Shown piece after piece: positions 56,135-64,000 of a DNA stretch of 64,000 bases. How positions within the stretch are numbered: the stretch's first letter is position 1; each line of letters opens with the position of its first letter. This stretch comes from Selaginella moellendorffii. Its lineage: Eukaryota; Streptophyta; Lycopodiopsida; Selaginellales; Selaginellaceae. The notes beneath the pieces are model-generated. The model saw nothing but the letters and a program-made list of their open reading frames with translations. It searched no databases and had not been told where the DNA came from. The stretch is taken from NCBI RefSeq assembly GCF_000143415.4, contig NW_003314350.1, positions 248,001-312,000 of the forward strand. Direction: 5' to 3'. The position numbers were made by a program, and so were the translations under genes.

Positions 56135-57220
56135 CTAGCCATAGTGAAGCTTTGCAACTTTGAGAAGATACTCCAACAGGATGGCAGGCTTGCTGAAGAA
56201 TGGGCTGTGATCGGAATGAACATGAAAAACCCATTCCGGTGGATTGTACTCGATCATCAAATGGTGAAATCAGCTTGTCTTGTGTTGTCTTCACGAAGTA
56301 CCTCGGAATTGATACATACTTCTCCTGTGAGAGCTCAGCAACTGTGGTGCTTGAAAAGTGGGCGAGGTTTCAACAGCAACTTTGCTAAAACTACATCTTT
56401 GGATGGAGAAAGGTGGTAGAGCACGTCTTCTACTACGTAGAGCTTGAATGCCACAGCAACAGGGGTCTTTGATCCATTGTTGTAGTACACTTTGCTGTTC
56501 TGTACTGCCATGTTGTTAGTAATAACCTGTAAGTTGACAGCAATTGAACACTTATAAGCATTCCACTTTGCTGCTCCTCTTGATGTATTTGTAGAACAGC
56601 TTTGGCAAAAAAGAAGAGAAATGAAATCAAGCAAGAGTTTTATATGAATTTAACAATATCAAAACAATATACCTGGTTGTAAACAAAAGTTCCGTTGGAG
56701 CTTCTTTGAAACATATTTGCAGCCACAAACATAGCAGCTGCAATTTGGTGAGGGTCCTTTCCATCACATAGGTGAGACTGTCACCTCCGAGACTGTGACC
56801 AACCAAGATGATCTGCAGTAACAGCAAGTACTTGTTTTGGGTGAAGACCAGCAATAAAACATAAATATCAGGTTTGCGATGTCAGTTACCTTGTGGCCAC
56901 GCGGCACCGATCGGAGCAGCTGGAGTAGCGGGCCGAAGTATTACTCCAGGCTGGTCACAGACCGGGGATCAACTCCGTTGATCCCCGCTGGTCAAGTCAA
57001 CGGCGCTGACCATGTGGCCTCGCTTCTGTAGTTGATCGTACCAGCACCAAGCGCCGTGGCCTGCTCTATGAACAAGAACAAAATGGAAACTGGCATTCTG
57101 CTGCTGACTTGCTGTTTGGATTGTTGAAGCTGTGGAAGTACCAATTAGAATGCCGCAGTTGCAGAAGAATGATCCGAACAATCCAAAGAGTAGCAGCAGC
57201 AACACTGTAGCCTGATGCAT
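56135..57220 (-). pseudogene. Methylesterase/hydroxynitrile-lyase-type alpha/beta hydrolase pseudogene
   Basis: The minus strand begins with a secretion signal ([20 protein letters not shown]) and then carries the plant MES pattern: [19 protein letters not shown] (the usual HGAG oxyanion stretch here HRAG), the GHSLGG nucleophile elbow near 56,800, LYHLSPSKDVVLAKLLLKPR near 56,400, then KTTQDKLIS and SDHSPFFSKPAILLEYLLK with the catalytic His, ending at TAG 56135-56137. Lesions are a frameshift in the DLTS stretch (about 56,990), a TAA at the YF position (about 56,943), a frameshift after KPRPL (about 56,365) and another after KLIS (about 56,260). Intact members hydrolyse methyl esters of hormones or act in specialised metabolism. 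It lies head-to-head with the PF09995 fragment at 57441. Confidence 0.85.
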
Positions 57221-57299
57221 CTCCTTAGTGCACTCAACAAGATTCTCACCAAATTGGAAAAACTAAGCAAGCTGCTGCTTACCCTTGAATCAAAGGGCA

Positions 57300-57428
57300 A
57301 GCATATATTTTATAAAAGAGGAATATATTTAAAATATCCTCAGATATTTTAGGATATTTTACCATTTAAAGGTTGTTATTCATTTAAATTAATCTTGTAT
57401 TTATAATGTATAAACATGTTTATAATTT
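57300..57428. mobile_element. MITE fragment fused to the PF09995 fragment
   Basis: It holds the TTGTTATTCATTTAAATTAATC and TTTATAAT blocks of the MITE, truncated at both ends. It runs directly into TTTCACCATTTCAAC, the leader just before the oxygenase start codon, so the original promoter of this copy is gone. Confidence 0.65.
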
Positions 57429-57440
57429 CACCATTTCAAC

Positions 57441-57857
57441 ATGGCTGCAATTGTGTTGATGATTGTGTTTCTCGTATTGGCTGCAACATGGAAGATGGTG
57501 TGTATCCGCAAGAGAGAAGAGAGGGCACAATTTCTAGTGTTGCTCCACCTTAGGTACATGTACTCGGTGGAATTCCCCTTCCTCTTGCAAAAGGCACTCG
57601 AGGTTGGCACAATCCACATGCTCAGCATCCCAGGGATCACAAATCTGCTCTTCAAGACCAAGTACAGCCTCAAGGATCCACAGAAGCGTGCCGCTGAGAC
57701 CAACATTCTGGTGAGCGAGATGATCCACCACCACGTTGACAGGGATCACGGCTCATATGTGGTGAGGAGATTGAGTGGAATCCACAAAAAATTCAAGATC
57801 CCAAACAACCAATTTGAATATGTGTCTAACGCGAACCCTCATAATTCGGTGTGCGCT
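57441..57857 (+). pseudogene. PF09995 oxygenase, fifth copy, 5' fragment up to the gap
   Basis: About 130 codons match the N-terminal part of the array oxygenases, including the membrane anchor, the IPGITNLLFKTKY stretch and IH (here SGIHKKFKIPN). It differs by many substitutions and by an in-frame loss of eight codons (array residues 38-45), so it split from the array copies long before they duplicated. Homology ends after NNQFEYV; the final 36 bp before the gap do not match. It has no promoter of its own. Confidence 0.8.
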
Positions 57858-57957
57858 NNNNNNNNNNNNNNNNNNNNNNNNNNNNNNNNNNNNNNNNNNN
57901 NNNNNNNNNNNNNNNNNNNNNNNNNNNNNNNNNNNNNNNNNNNNNNNNNNNNNNNNN
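57858..57957. other. Assembly gap of exactly 100 N
   Basis: One hundred unknown bases. The round length indicates a placeholder, so the true size is unknown. Confidence 0.99.
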
Positions 57958-58335
57958 ACTTGATTGGAGATGTATTCTACTCCTCTATGGGTTGAGGAAA
58001 CAGAGGCTGAAGAAAAGTCTTTTATACTATCAGAGCTATCAGAGATATTTTCGTTTCACGTTTTTTATTTCTGTGTGATCCGTATTCTGTACCTTACACA
58101 CGTAGCCACATACTTGGAGATATACGTTGTCCATACAGTCATCTGGTCTATGCAATTTATTGGTTTGACGTTTAGAAGGTTCCTTTGGTATTTCCAGTGT
58201 ACTTTGAAATTATGCTAGATTAAACTGTATACTAGTTTAAGAGAAACAAACAAAAAACTTTGGTAAATAACGAATATACTAATCGAAATATAGTTTATCT
58301 CTGGTTTCTACTGCATCTTTTGTGAAATCTGTAAT
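57958..58335. repeat. Rearranged oxygenase promoter: inverted piece then direct piece
   Basis: 57,958-58,195 is the reverse complement of the array promoter and 5' UTR, including a preserved TATAAAA on the minus strand, pointing into the gap. 58,196-58,335 is the region that normally lies further upstream (compare 18,325-18,460) but in direct orientation. The two pieces therefore meet at an inversion breakpoint near 58,195. Confidence 0.75.
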
Positions 58336-59574
58336 TGCCTCTAGAATTTAGAACATCAAGATCTTAGCCATATACACTTTTGTGAAATTTTTCTCTAGAA
58401 GCTTTCTCACCTTTAGAGCATATGCATACTAATTTCACCCTTCATACTTGTCAAAGTATGCGTGCAAAACACGCTGTACTTGGCCTCATATAGCTTCCAT
58501 ATCCTTTTTTGTAGGCCCTCTGAAGTCTTGTATATTATCATCTAGCACCAATTGGCCACCAACAAACTGGTCATACACAAAGTACAGCTAAGGGAAAAGC
58601 AAGCTTGTTCTTCTGAAAAACCTATGTACTCCGAGTTGAGGCAAACATTCACACACTTGCAACACTCTAAATTTGAAAAATATATCTTGACATACTCACC
58701 TCAGCGTATATCTAGCCATGCTGGGGAGAGATTGTGATAACTGTGACACCAAAGTAGAAAGCACAGTGTTTCTAAGACATCAGGATTAGAATTCTCCTTA
58801 TATGGATATCCACCAAGAGGATTGACCAATTAGATTGGTTTGTGTTTAGGTTTCATTCACAAGTGTTTAGCTTACCTTTGTCTTGACACTCACAGGTCCA
58901 GGGGATCCATCCATGCCTGCTGCCATATACATGGAACCTGCATCATAGGTAGTGCCCAACACCACACTCATTACATCAAGTGTGGCCACCATCAAAATTG
59001 GTGTTTTCGGGCACAACACTATCTCCTGGATCACCATGCTCGAGGCATGCATGCAAAATAGTTCTCCCATGGCTCTATCTCCAGAAAAACAGTGGAGAGC
59101 AAAGTAGTCCCACTTAATGGAATCCAAGGGGCTTGAGAGATTGGCAATATAAGTATTGAGAGCCATGGTCACTAAGTTATGTGCTCAATTGTCCAGAAGG
59201 TCCCCAAGTATCAAAGCTTATGGACCAGGAATTTCCAAAAATCCTGGTGGCAATCTCTTCAAGGTATTGATGGAGCCAGAATGCTCAGTGCTGTTGGCAT
59301 TCCTGGTTCTTAAAGTCCACAAGCTTTAGGTAGGTTAAGTTCCTTACAGCCAGAACTATATAGGATATCCTATTTGGTCAAATAGTATGGCACGTAGGTT
59401 TACTAATAGGATGCCATACGTAGGGGTGCATTTCCTTCCTCCCACCAGCCAATGGACAACCACGTCATTGGGCCTGAGAGCACCTGAGAGCACCTGCTCC
59501 CTATATATTGTGATGATAATGGTGATGAGTGGTGATACTGCTAAAGTCAACAACGAAATATGTAAATACTGAAT
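58336..59574. other. Intergenic region, one weak open segment
   Basis: A 101-codon minus-strand open segment (59172-58867) has no recognisable domain and no codon or splice support, so I do not call it a gene. Nothing else is seen. Confidence 0.4.
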
Positions 59575-61845
59575 TTATTTCCAGACTAATGGAAGCATGC
59601 GCTTCACAATATCCTTCTCCGTGCCAGTCATCTGCAGAACATGACCACTGGTGTTGAGCTTCAGCACATCCCGCATTGCGTCCACAACAGAATCCTCTAA
59701 AAGAAACGGGAACAGCTGACGAGACAGCCCGTAAATAACTATAGTCCGCCGAGCAGAACCTTCAACTCTCACGCGATTGTCAGGCGAGCCGAGCTGGAAA
59801 ATGAGACTAAGCATGAACCCCATGCCATCAACACCAGCCTCGAGCTTCTCAACCGCTTCTGCTATGCCAGTCTTTCTGTCAGCTTCCCATTGTTTTGCCC
59901 GGATCCCAATCGCACCTTTGCTGCTTGGCAGAACGTTGTCAACGGCCTTTTGTCCGGGCTTGCACGTTAATGCTCGATAGTGTTGGGAGCACTCATTGAT
60001 CAGGAGGGTATCCAAGCTTCCGTAAGTTGGTGAGAAGCTATTAAACTGGAGCTCAGCGTCCAAGTGAACTGTGCTTGCTAGACCGTCTGGAACCATTCCC
60101 AGCAGTGTAGTCAAGAACTCTCGGAGTGTTATCTTCTTTGTGTACATCACGTCCGTCTTGCGTTTGAGACACGTGAGCATGGCTAGCAGCACTAGTAACC
60201 TGGTAACCATCTTCCCCGGTGGACCACCAGTTACCACGCCTTCCTTGCACATCTTGGAGACGGACACAAGAATCTTGCGGAGCTTGTCCTTGTCAAGCAA
60301 GACTGGTGCTGCGGCTGATGCAAGAACCGGTTCAGCAGCATTAGAGACGTGAATTCGCTGTCTGTCGTCGGAAATCCAGGATGCCGTCATCATATGATAG
60401 GCCATGCCGAGCTCCACCACCTTGGACCATGATGCAAGCTCCACTCCAATAGTGCACCCGAGAACACCAACCACCATCTCATCTTTCAGTTCCTCCTCCA
60501 GGTTAAGCTTGTCCTTCGCAAGGCTCAGTAACTCTTCAGGACTGCATCCTCGGTCGATAAAAGCGCGCCACAGAGGCCTTCCAAGGCGGAAGACAGATTT
60601 TGCTGCACCAGGCTCAGGAGGCGCCGCTGTCCCTGTTAACCAAAACGGCTTGAACAGCTTAAAGTCTCGAGAGCGCACTTTTCTTGTCGGATCCAAGGCT
60701 TTCGCTGGCGCAAAACTTGACAAGCGCGGATTCGTACCAAGCATTACTGCCCAAATACCAGAAAATGCTGTGCCGAGAACCCGCCTTAAAAGTGTGAATC
60801 CAGTATCCATTTCATCCGCCAACTCAGTATCCGCTAACGTACTAGCCTCGTCAAAGCAAAACAACACCTTCAGACGTTTGCCGTCGGGTCCCGCAACGCC
60901 AAGCACAGGCAACGTTTCGATGGCAGCCTTCAAGGCTCTCTGCACAGTATCGTATGCATGCTTTTCCCCCTTAAGAAATTCTGTGGTCCGACGCTCAAAC
61001 GTTATCGGGCCGGGCTCCTCCTGCGCCTCCATTGCGGAGTCTTCAAGACGCTTCAGACACCTTGGCATTTTGTCACGTATCATGGCTGCTATAGGAAAGC
61101 CATGCTCAGGATGCGTCTGCTTCAAAATCCAGAGACTCGGGTTAGGACCTCCGCCGCCTTCTTCTTTAGAGTTTCCAGTGTCAGACTCCGGAATGCCTTC
61201 CCCAACATACTCTCCGAGAGCCTCAATGCTGGCGATTAGAAACGCAGCCATCTTGAGTGCCGTTGCGTCTCTCGTACAGATCCAGTCGGCCAAATGTGGA
61301 GTTCGGCCGGGCATTCCAGCCGAGTCAACCTTCATGCAGGAGACATAGATGGTGTACAAGCCTTTCCTGTGAAGCTCACACACGAGCCTTGACTTACCCC
61401 AGCCGCTGCCCTGCACCACAGCAAAGTACGGCGCAAGATACCTGGAGCCGGGCGTTATCCAGGTCATGTAATCCTGCTCGATCTTACGCCACAGCTCCTC
61501 CAGTATGTCCATGTCCTGAAGCGGATAGTCGAAGAAAGCTTTCTGTGCTATCCCCATGCCCGGCGCTGCTTCTCTGCGAGCCCCCATGCGGTTGCTAGCT
61601 TTGTTCTCATTCATGCTATCCACCGCAGCCAGAAACTCCTCCCTAGTGCCGAAATTTGCTAGCCGCATTCGCTCACTTCCCTTCTCGTACAGCCAATCCG
61701 CAACTGCTTCTACGTCCCCAGATGCAAAATTAGATCGCACCCATGAAGCGGTAGCGCTCAAGTGCCTGAGGTCGTTCACAGTTGGAGGCCTGAAACTTGC
61801 TGATTCAAAGATCTCCCTCGCCCGTTTCACCATGGCCGCCGACAA
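59575..61845 (-). CDS. Intronless P-loop NTPase of a fungal/oomycete-like family
   Basis: The gene is a single exon of 756 codons. Walker A is GSGWGKSR (146-153), introduced by YFAVVQ, and Walker B is LFCFDEAS (328-335). A sensor-like LGTNPRLSSFAP follows at 369-380. The layout resembles the large P-loop ATPases (GSGxGKSR...FDEA...T.S.LS.FAP) that are expanded in fungi and oomycetes and sometimes fused or linked to Crinkler-type proteins. I see no signal peptide, kinase domain or Crinkler N-terminus. The C-terminal 350 residues are not assignable. The first 60 residues look helical. Transfer from a fungus or oomycete is possible but unproven; a mobile-element origin is another reading. The function is unknown. 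Confidence 0.75.
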   Translation of the reverse strand: MSAAMVKRAREIFESASFRPPTVNDLRHLSATASWVRSNFASGDVEAVADWLYEKGSERMRLANFGTREEFLAAVDSMNENKASNRMGARREAAPGMGIAQKAFFDYPLQDMDILEELWRKIEQDYMTWITPGSRYLAPYFAVVQGSGWGKSRLVCELHRKGLYTIYVSCMKVDSAGMPGRTPHLADWICTRDATALKMAAFLIASIEALGEYVGEGIPESDTGNSKEEGGGGPNPSLWILKQTHPEHGFPIAAMIRDKMPRCLKRLEDSAMEAQEEPGPITFERRTTEFLKGEKHAYDTVQRALKAAIETLPVLGVAGPDGKRLKVLFCFDEASTLADTELADEMDTGFTLLRRVLGTAFSGIWAVMLGTNPRLSSFAPAKALDPTRKVRSRDFKLFKPFWLTGTAAPPEPGAAKSVFRLGRPLWRAFIDRGCSPEELLSLAKDKLNLEEELKDEMVVGVLGCTIGVELASWSKVVELGMAYHMMTASWISDDRQRIHVSNAAEPVLASAAAPVLLDKDKLRKILVSVSKMCKEGVVTGGPPGKMVTRLLVLLAMLTCLKRKTDVMYTKKITLREFLTTLLGMVPDGLASTVHLDAELQFNSFSPTYGSLDTLLINECSQHYRALTCKPGQKAVDNVLPSSKGAIGIRAKQWEADRKTGIAEAVEKLEAGVDGMGFMLSLIFQLGSPDNRVRVEGSARRTIVIYGLSRQLFPFLLEDSVVDAMRDVLKLNTSGHVLQMTGTEKDIVKRMLPLVWK

Positions 61846-62945
61846 CTAACCCTAAACCTGTTTGAAGGTATGTAAACAGTTCCGGGTTCGAAACCGGCTG
61901 TAAAAGTCATGACTCTTGCCAATTCCATTCCCGGAGCGCACTGCCGGTTCTGCACGTTGCGATGCATGAAAAGGAATTTCAGCAATACCACACAAGGTGA
62001 ACTCACTTTTTTGCGCCACACTCAAAGTTTTGGCATCTCTCCTCACATCAGGCCTTAGTATTGGAATAGTTGGTTAATAAAATGGCTTGGGTTTGGTCAA
62101 GATTCCAATAGATGCCAGCTTAGCTTCACTGTTTAATCAAGAAGCTGAGTAAGATGTATACCATTATATATGGATAAAAAAATCTATATTATTATATGCT
62201 ACTTTGTTATTGTTGTAAGCCTATGTTATTTAAACTGTGAAAACAATCAAAGTCATATTTGATCAATATGGCATCTAGGGTGTGATGTGGAGATGCACAA
62301 ATATTCCCTCAGAATCGTGGGAGGAAAAATTACACTAGAGGATAACAGAGATCTAAAAGAAATTAGTGGGAGAGCCAGTTATAAAAAGGAAGGTGATGAT
62401 AGGGAAGGGTTAGACTAAACTTCACCCATTTTAAATTGTTTATAAAGTGATCTTAAAGAGCAATGAGAAGATTGTGAGTGCTAATGAAATTACACTTGGT
62501 ATTTTGTGAGTTTTGAAGTGTTTTAAAGAGCTTTTTTTGTAACTCATGGTTAGCCACTAGTAACAAAATGTCCCTGAGCAATTTCATCAAGTAATCCTTT
62601 GTTATTTCTCTTGCAGTTGGCTATATTCTTACATGGGCATAGCACAATAGAATCTACATAACACTTTTTGGCCACGGGTCTAACAAAGACTATCAAATCG
62701 AAGTGGCCAAAGGATAGCTGTAAACCCAAATAGATTTTGGGAGCTAGGAATAGATTGCCATCTTTTCTTAGCTAGGAAAGTTTTTAGTGAGTAGGGTTTC
62801 TTAAATTTTGGTGTGGGGAGACTGGCAACTAGAAATTGCATGTGCATTTGACTAAGCAGCCAATTGGGTCCTCAGATCTTTGTCTAGATCATAGTTACTC
62901 TTATGAGCAATAATCTTCACTTGAGAAATTGGCTTAGGTGTAAAC
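61846..62945. other. Intergenic region, no gene seen
   Basis: It includes the probable promoter of the P-loop NTPase gene (61,846-62,050). The remainder has no supportable coding or RNA feature. Confidence 0.5.
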
Positions 62946-64000
62946 GACTAATTTTTCCATTCTACTTTAGTTGCTTAACCACACCTCCGACCACTTGGAG
63001 GAGTCTCATTCACAACCTCCATAAGTCCTATTTAGGACTTGGGACTTGCTAGTCCCAAGAATGGCATCCATGCCACTCAACATTTGCACCTGGTCCAAGT
63101 GCTCCACGTGTCTGGTCCCAAGACCGACACCCAAAGGTGCCACTGACATCTTGGCCCGTTACGCTAAGGCCATGCCCATTCACCTTTGCCGCACTAGTGG
63201 TCCAATACCACTTGCATCACAATCCCGTCTCTCCAAGACTGGGCCATCCGTCTACGAGTGGTCATCCTAGATCCACTCCTTAGCATCCTTAGGATGCCCA
63301 CAGACATGGGGAATAGCCTTCCCCAATATCCCTTTGTCAGTTCTTACCAAGTCCCTTTTCTACCTATAGCCATGTTCGCCAACACTGCCACTAGATCAAG
63401 GCCCACCGGCCCGACCACTAAGTCCCATAGTCCTCTGGGACTTCCTCACCATGTGACTGTATCCTTAGTCACTACACTAGAGGACTGTTCCTCCTCCTTT
63501 CCCCCATTTGGGATTCCGGGACAACATTTCGGAACACCGTGGGCCTACGCGAGCCCCGTGGGTACTCTCCCCACCTTTTGCCTTTAGGTGCTCTAGCCAT
63601 GGGCTTAGAGCAAGGTTCCGTTGAGCCATGCCTGGTATCCAAGTAGGTAGTGCCACCCACACTTGGACTGGGAGCATCGGCCAGTCGATTGTAAGCGACT
63701 AATTTTTCCATTCTACTTTAGTCACTTAACCACACCTCCGACCACTTGGAGGAGTCTCACTCACAACCTCCATAAGTCCTATTTTAGACTTGGGCTTGCT
63801 AGCCCTGAGAATGGCATCCCTGCCACTCAACCTATGCACTTGATCCAAGTGCTCCACGTGTCCGATCCCATGACCGACACCCCAAGGTACCACCAACGTA
63901 TCGGCCCGTTACGCTAAGGCCATGCCCAATTACCTTGGTCACACTGGTGGTCCAACACCACCTGCATTCCAATCCCGTCTCTCAAAGACTGGGTCATCCG
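62946..64000. repeat. Tandem repeat, period ~751 bp, running off the window
   Basis: The block starting GACTAATTTTTCCATTCTAC at 62,946 recurs at 63,697 and stays aligned to the window end, including CTCCGACCACTTGGAGGAGT, GGCCCGTTACGCTAAGGCCA and AATCCCGTCTCT. It is GC-richer than the flanks, with no conserved reading frame between the copies. It could be a satellite or the start of a repeated transposon segment. Confidence 0.8.

Noticed and set aside
60404-61348. A 314-codon plus-strand frame opposite the P-loop NTPase gene
   Set aside because: It is Ser/Pro/Arg-rich antisense of a real gene with no recognisable motif; the Walker motifs on the minus strand decide the coding strand.
61880-61905. 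Possible tRNA B box (GGGTTCGAAACC)
   Set aside because: The T-stem does not pair as five base pairs around a seven-base loop and no A box, anticodon arm or acceptor stem is found on either side.
62946-64000. CRISPR-like or bacterial repeat array
   Set aside because: The period is 751 bp with imperfect copies, and the gene content and introns are clearly eukaryotic.

Overview
The window looks like nuclear DNA of a land plant, most likely a lycophyte such as Selaginella. The support is a plant-type AP-2 alpha adaptin gene that can be followed through 26 exons with introns of mostly 48-72 nt, a plant thioredoxin-like 3-3 gene, a trichome-birefringence-like gene, a GPI-anchored plant matrix metalloproteinase, and a plant methylesterase pseudogene. 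The species call is inference.

Region 1 (1-30,552) is a tandem array with a unit of about 8.2 kb. Each of four units carries an intact, intronless 347-codon gene for a membrane-anchored oxygenase of the mpaB/latex-clearing-protein family (PF09995) on the + strand. Downstream on the - strand lie two spliced, partly broken genes that I do not recognise (called B and C here), a 13-bp-TIR MITE, and the leftover first exon of a methylesterase-like hydrolase. The first unit is cut by the window edge and lacks a 4.1-kb block; the last is cut off by a repeat.

Region 2 (30,553-39,170) is transposon territory: a 3.6-kb fold-back structure with arms of about 1.25 kb, then a 5'-truncated Ty3/gypsy chromovirus with gag, protease, RT, RNase H, integrase and chromodomain, and a 3' LTR. 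The element keeps a GGGAAAC -1 frameshift heptamer and a 7-bp stem at the gag/pol junction although its reading frames carry many stops.

Region 3 (39,171-52,323) holds another MITE and then a compact block of housekeeping genes: TBL acetyltransferase (-), thioredoxin-like 3-3 (-), AP-2 alpha (-), a membrane-anchored SAM methyltransferase (+, start codon 94 bp from that of AP-2 alpha), an unrecognised seven-exon gene (-) and a matrixin (-).

Region 4 (52,324-64,000) is sparse. It has an AT-rich stretch, a methylesterase pseudogene lying head-to-head with a scrambled fifth PF09995 copy broken by a 100-N gap, a 756-codon intronless P-loop ATPase gene of the type common in fungi and oomycetes, and at the end a tandem repeat of period about 751 bp that runs off the window.

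The recurring head-to-head arrangement of a secreted methylesterase (-) and a PF09995 oxygenase (+) at 57 kb, with only the signal-peptide exon left in the array, suggests that the array descends from a divergent oxygenase/esterase gene pair.
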